From Chloroflexota bacterium (GTDB taxonomy: Bacteria > Chloroflexota > Dormibacteria > Dormibacterales > Dormibacteraceae): a DNA stretch of 9,511 nucleotides. The stretch spans positions 4,817-14,327 of the forward strand of contig DMCH01000145.1 of NCBI GenBank assembly GCA_003446775.1, read 5' to 3'. Made by a program: the position numbers and the translations under genes. Position 1 is the stretch's first letter; each line of letters begins with the position of its first letter. The notes under the pieces were generated by a model. It worked only from the letters and a program-made list of their open reading frames with translations. It ran no database searches and had not been told where the DNA came from. Positions 6,535 through 9,511 of this stretch are shown here, piece by piece.

Positions 6535-7241
6535 TTGACGTCATCTCAGTCGCAATCGAGCTCAGCGCGGTCACCAAGTCCTACGGCGGACCTGCCGGCC
6601 GGCCAGTGCTCGACGGCGTCACCCTCCAGGTCGCTGAGGGCGAGTTCACCGCGATCATGGGACCGTCGGGCAGCGGCAAGTCGACCCTCCTCAACCTCGT
6701 CGCCGGTCTCGACCGGCCCACGTCGGGGACTGTCAGCGTCGGTGGCACCGCGCTCACCGGACTCGGCGAGGCCGAGCTGGCGCGGTTCCGCCGCTCCAGC
6801 ATCGGATTCATCTTCCAGTTCTTCTACCTGCTGAACAACCTCTGCGTCTTCGACAACGTCCTCATCGCGGCGCAGCTGGCAGGAGGCCAGGAAGCCGCCT
6901 CCCGCGCTCGCGCGCAACAGTTGCTCGACGAGCTCGGAATCGGCGCCAAAGCACGCGAGTACCCGGCCAAGCTGAGCGGCGGCGAACGCCAGCGAGTGGC
7001 GATTGCCCGAGCGCTCATCAATCGGCCGGCGGTTCTCCTCGCGGACGAACCCACCGGCGCGCTCGATAGCAGCACCGGGGAGCAGGTGATGGAGATGCTG
7101 GTCGCTTTCAACCAGCGAGGCCAGACCATTCTCCTCGCGAGCCACGACCTTCAGCTCGTGGGACGGCATGCACGGCGCGTGATCAATATGCGTGATGGCA
7201 AGCTCACGAGCGACACTCGGTCCGGCGACCAGGAGCGCTGA
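6534..7241 (+). CDS. ABC transporter ATP-binding protein, LolD/MacB type; start codon unclear
   Basis: Cytoplasmic ATPase that energises the FtsX-type permease encoded next. Counting from 6534, all motifs are present: Walker A GPSGSGKST at 43-51, Q-loop glutamine at 95 (FIFQFFYLL), signature LSGGERQ at 147-153, Walker B VLLADEP with D171 and E172, and the switch histidine at 204 (ASHD). FxFQFFxLL and DEPTGALD are typical of the LolD/MacB/FtsE-like subfamily. From 6534 the length is 235 aa, normal for the family. Conserved family sequence begins at about 6558 (IELSAVTKSYGG), yet no in-frame ATG, GTG or TTG lies between TTG 6444 and GTG 6606. ATT 6534, ATC 6543 or ATC 6555 are possible non-standard starts. 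The earlier GTG 6363 or TTG 6444 would add 30-57 residues drawn from sequence antisense to the neighbouring gene. The stop TGA 7239-7241 overlaps the permease ATG. Function is secure; the start is not. Confidence 0.9.
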   Translation: MDVISVAIELSAVTKSYGGPAGRPVLDGVTLQVAEGEFTAIMGPSGSGKSTLLNLVAGLDRPTSGTVSVGGTALTGLGEAELARFRRSSIGFIFQFFYLLNNLCVFDNVLIAAQLAGGQEAASRARAQQLLDELGIGAKAREYPAKLSGGERQRVAIARALINRPAVLLADEPTGALDSSTGEQVMEMLVAFNQRGQTILLASHDLQLVGRHARRVINMRDGKLTSDTRSGDQER

Positions 7242-9511
7242 TGCGGCCTGTCTTGACGAAGGCAATCGCTGATATTCGCAGGCACCGCCTACAGACCCTT
7301 GTGGTCTTTGTCATCGCCGCACTTGCGATCACCGTCGGGTCGATGGGAGGCACGCTGCTCGTGCAGACCAGCAGCCCTTACGACCGTGCTTTCGCCGACC
7401 TGGCCGGGCCCCATCTCATCGCCGTCTTCGACGCCCATAAGGTCACCCCGAGCCAGGTCGCGGCGACCGCATCGCTGCCGGGTGTCACTGCCTCGGCGGG
7501 ACCGTGGACCGCTGCCCCGGTCCCGTTTGAAGAGAGCAAGACGAAGTTCGCGCTGGCGGTGCTCGGCCGCGACGACCCGGACGGCGCGCTCGACCGTGAG
7601 CTGGTGGTGCTCGGACGCTGGATTCAAGGCCCTGGGGAGATCGTCGTGACGCGTTCGTTCGCCACCGGAAACCAGATTTCGATTGGTGATCGCTTGACCG
7701 CGCTCGGCACGCCGGCCAAGCCGGTTCTGACCGTAGTTGGAGAAGCCGTCGACGTCGACCCGAACCCGAATCGGGGATGGGTCTCCAGCGGGGTGGTCGC
7801 GAGCCTGATCGCAGCCGACGCCCCTCTCAATTACGAGATGGCATACCGCTTTCAAGCGGCGACGAGCCGTTCCGACATACGGGCGGACCTGAATGTCCTG
7901 TCGGCTGCGCTGCCGCCGGGTGCGGTGGCAGGTTCCGCGTCCTATCTGGACTTCCGTGACGGCTACAACTTCAACAACTCGCTGATCCTCACCTTCCTCC
8001 TGGCTTTCGCGGTGGTGGCGCTGGCTGCCGTCGCGGTCATCGTTGCCAATGTCGTCACGGGAGCAGTCCTGGCCGGCTACCGGGACATCGGGATCATGAA
8101 GGCGATCGGTTTCAGCCCGCGCCAGGTGGTGATGGTGTTCGTGATCCAGATGCTCGTCCCGGCGCTGGCGGCGGGCGTCGTCGGCGTTCCGCTCGGTGCC
8201 ATCGCCAGCAAGCCACTGCTGGACCAGGCCGCGCAGGCCATGAGCCTGCCCCCGCCCAGTCCATTGGCGCCGGGAGTCGACCTCCTCGCGCTGGCGGTGA
8301 GCCTTGGCTTGATCGCCCTGGCGGCTGCACTCCCCGCATGGCGTGCCGGTCGCATGGATGCGGTCACCGCGATCACCACGGGCACTGCGCCCGCCGGCCG
8401 GTACGCCAACCGCCGCCTCGGGTGGTGGCGGGTGCCTGAAGCTTTGACTTTGGGCGTGAGGGATGCCTTTGCCCGACCGCTGCGAGGTGGCCTCACCGCC
8501 GTCGCGATCCTTGCCGGAGTGGCGACCCTGGTGTTCGCAAGCGGGCTCTACTCGGCGATCTTGAAGTTCAACGACCTGTTTGCTCAGCCGGCGTTCCAGG
8601 TGGCAGTGAGCCGGCTCGGCGGGTACTCCGACGCCGCAACGATGGATGTCTTGCAGCAGGATTCGGAAACGAACCTCGTGGTGGGCGAACGCCAGCTCAG
8701 CGTCGCGGTTCCCGGTCAGCCTGATCCGGTCCCGATCACCATCTTCAGAGGCCGATCCCAACAGTTGGGCTACCACATGGCTGAAGGCCGGTGGTTTGCG
8801 GGAGCGGGCGAGGCAGTGGTGGGCGTCGTCCTCAACCCTTACCACTGGCGCGTCGGCCAGACGGTCGGTGTGCAGGCCGCGGGTGGCCCAGTGCCGTTGC
8901 AAATCGTGGGCACCTGCTACTGCTTCTGGACCCTCGGGATGGACTGGTCGAGCTACGTCCCCGTCGCCCCGAACGCCGAGCCCGCCGACTACCTGGTTCA
9001 GCTGCGACCCGGCGCGAACGTGGACGCATACGTGGGTCGAGTCTCGGCGGCGCAGCCCGATTTCCTTTTGGTGCAGCCGATCAGCTCTTTCGGCTCCGGT
9101 TTCAACATCGAGGCGGCGCTCGACGCGATGGTGGTGGCGCTGGCATTGATCCTCGGCGCCATTGCCGGCCTCGGGGTGTTCAACGCGCTGCTCCTGACCA
9201 CACGGGAACGGGTGCGCGACATCGCCATCCTGAAGGCACTCGGCATGACCCCGGGCCAGGTCTCGGCGATGGTCATCGTGTCAGCCGGCGTCCTCGGTTT
9301 GGTCGGCGGTGTTTTGGGCATCCCGGCAGGCCTCGGCCTGTACCGATACCTGGTCGACGCAATGGCTCGCGTCGCCGGCTTCTCCATCACAAGCGGCACG
9401 TTTCCAAATTCGTTCGATCCGGTGCAGCTGGTGCTGCTGGCGCTGGCGGGCGTTCTCGTGGCCCTGTTGGGCGCGATCCTGCCCGCCCGCTGGGCGGCCC
9501 GAACGGCTGTG
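7241..9511 (+). CDS. FtsX/MacB-type ABC transporter permease, two FtsX modules; 3' partial
   Basis: Integral membrane permease; 757 codons are in the window and the frame runs off the right end. ATG 7241 overlaps the ATPase stop as TGATG, with AGGAG at 7231-7235 as ribosome binding site. The layout is TM1 at ~17-40, an external domain at ~41-245, TM2 at ~248-275 followed by the cytoplasmic coupling segment GYRDIGIMKAIG (279-290), then two more helices. A second module has TM5 at ~418-441, another external domain to ~625, TM6 at ~631-653, the repeated coupling segment RERVRDIAILKALG (655-668) and two further helices. This is the 8-TM, duplicated FtsX plan of many actinobacterial exporters. The last residues, PARWAARTAV, resemble the usual FtsX C-terminus, so only a short tail is likely missing. 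The external domain has an unusual Cys-Tyr-Cys at 559-561. Such pairs move lipids, lipoproteins or peptides or resist antibiotics; the substrate here cannot be told. Confidence 0.92.
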   Translation, partial: MRPVLTKAIADIRRHRLQTLVVFVIAALAITVGSMGGTLLVQTSSPYDRAFADLAGPHLIAVFDAHKVTPSQVAATASLPGVTASAGPWTAAPVPFEESKTKFALAVLGRDDPDGALDRELVVLGRWIQGPGEIVVTRSFATGNQISIGDRLTALGTPAKPVLTVVGEAVDVDPNPNRGWVSSGVVASLIAADAPLNYEMAYRFQAATSRSDIRADLNVLSAALPPGAVAGSASYLDFRDGYNFNNSLILTFLLAFAVVALAAVAVIVANVVTGAVLAGYRDIGIMKAIGFSPRQVVMVFVIQMLVPALAAGVVGVPLGAIASKPLLDQAAQAMSLPPPSPLAPGVDLLALAVSLGLIALAAALPAWRAGRMDAVTAITTGTAPAGRYANRRLGWWRVPEALTLGVRDAFARPLRGGLTAVAILAGVATLVFASGLYSAILKFNDLFAQPAFQVAVSRLGGYSDAATMDVLQQDSETNLVVGERQLSVAVPGQPDPVPITIFRGRSQQLGYHMAEGRWFAGAGEAVVGVVLNPYHWRVGQTVGVQAAGGPVPLQIVGTCYCFWTLGMDWSSYVPVAPNAEPADYLVQLRPGANVDAYVGRVSAAQPDFLLVQPISSFGSGFNIEAALDAMVVALALILGAIAGLGVFNALLLTTRERVRDIAILKALGMTPGQVSAMVIVSAGVLGLVGGVLGIPAGLGLYRYLVDAMARVAGFSITSGTFPNSFDPVQLVLLALAGVLVALLGAILPARWAARTAV

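Noticed and set aside
7289..8902. 537-codon open frame on the minus strand
   Set aside because: It lies wholly antisense to the FtsX-type permease, whose frame has clear membrane helices and repeated coupling motifs. The antisense translation is rich in Arg, His, Asp and Gly with no domain pattern, as expected of a shadow frame in GC-rich DNA.

Overview
The window is GC-rich, almost fully coding DNA from a bacterium. The phylum cannot be fixed from this sequence. The high GC, the tightly overlapping genes and a DUF6457-type small protein fit Actinobacteriota or a neighbouring terrabacterial lineage (Chloroflexota or Dormibacterota-like); this is inference.

Bases 1-6208 hold a formate dehydrogenase gene cluster on the + strand. 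In order it has the catalytic molybdenum/tungsten selenoprotein subunit (5' end outside the window), an FdhE-type maturation protein, a four-cluster iron-sulfur subunit with a C-terminal membrane anchor, an NrfD-type integral membrane subunit, and an Mrp/NBP35-type iron-sulfur carrier ATPase. Every junction overlaps (TGATG, TGATG, GTGA, then an 11-base overlap), so the five genes look like one translationally coupled operon. The enzyme would oxidise formate at the Mo/W-Sec site, pass electrons along the iron-sulfur subunit and deliver them to membrane quinone through the NrfD-like subunit. FdhE and Mrp would serve assembly.

The most informative detail lies at the left edge. The long reading frame that appears to start at base 28 actually continues upstream through an in-frame TGA at 13-15. 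Its context (ARV-TGA-HGPTV) is the selenocysteine site of FdnG-type formate dehydrogenases. A 7-bp hairpin with an AGUUU loop begins 12 nt after the TGA, where a bacterial SECIS element should lie. The same gene ends on TGA, so the codon carries two meanings within one gene.

Bases 6195-6497 on the - strand encode a 100-aa DUF6457-like protein converging on mrp, with a possible leaderless promoter. Bases ~6534-9511 on the + strand encode an ABC transporter: a LolD/MacB-type ATPase coupled by TGATG to a large two-module FtsX-type permease that runs off the right edge. The ATPase has every catalytic motif but no ATG, GTG or TTG codon where its start should be. No RNA gene, mobile element, CRISPR array or clear intrinsic terminator was seen, and there is no non-coding stretch over 300 bases.
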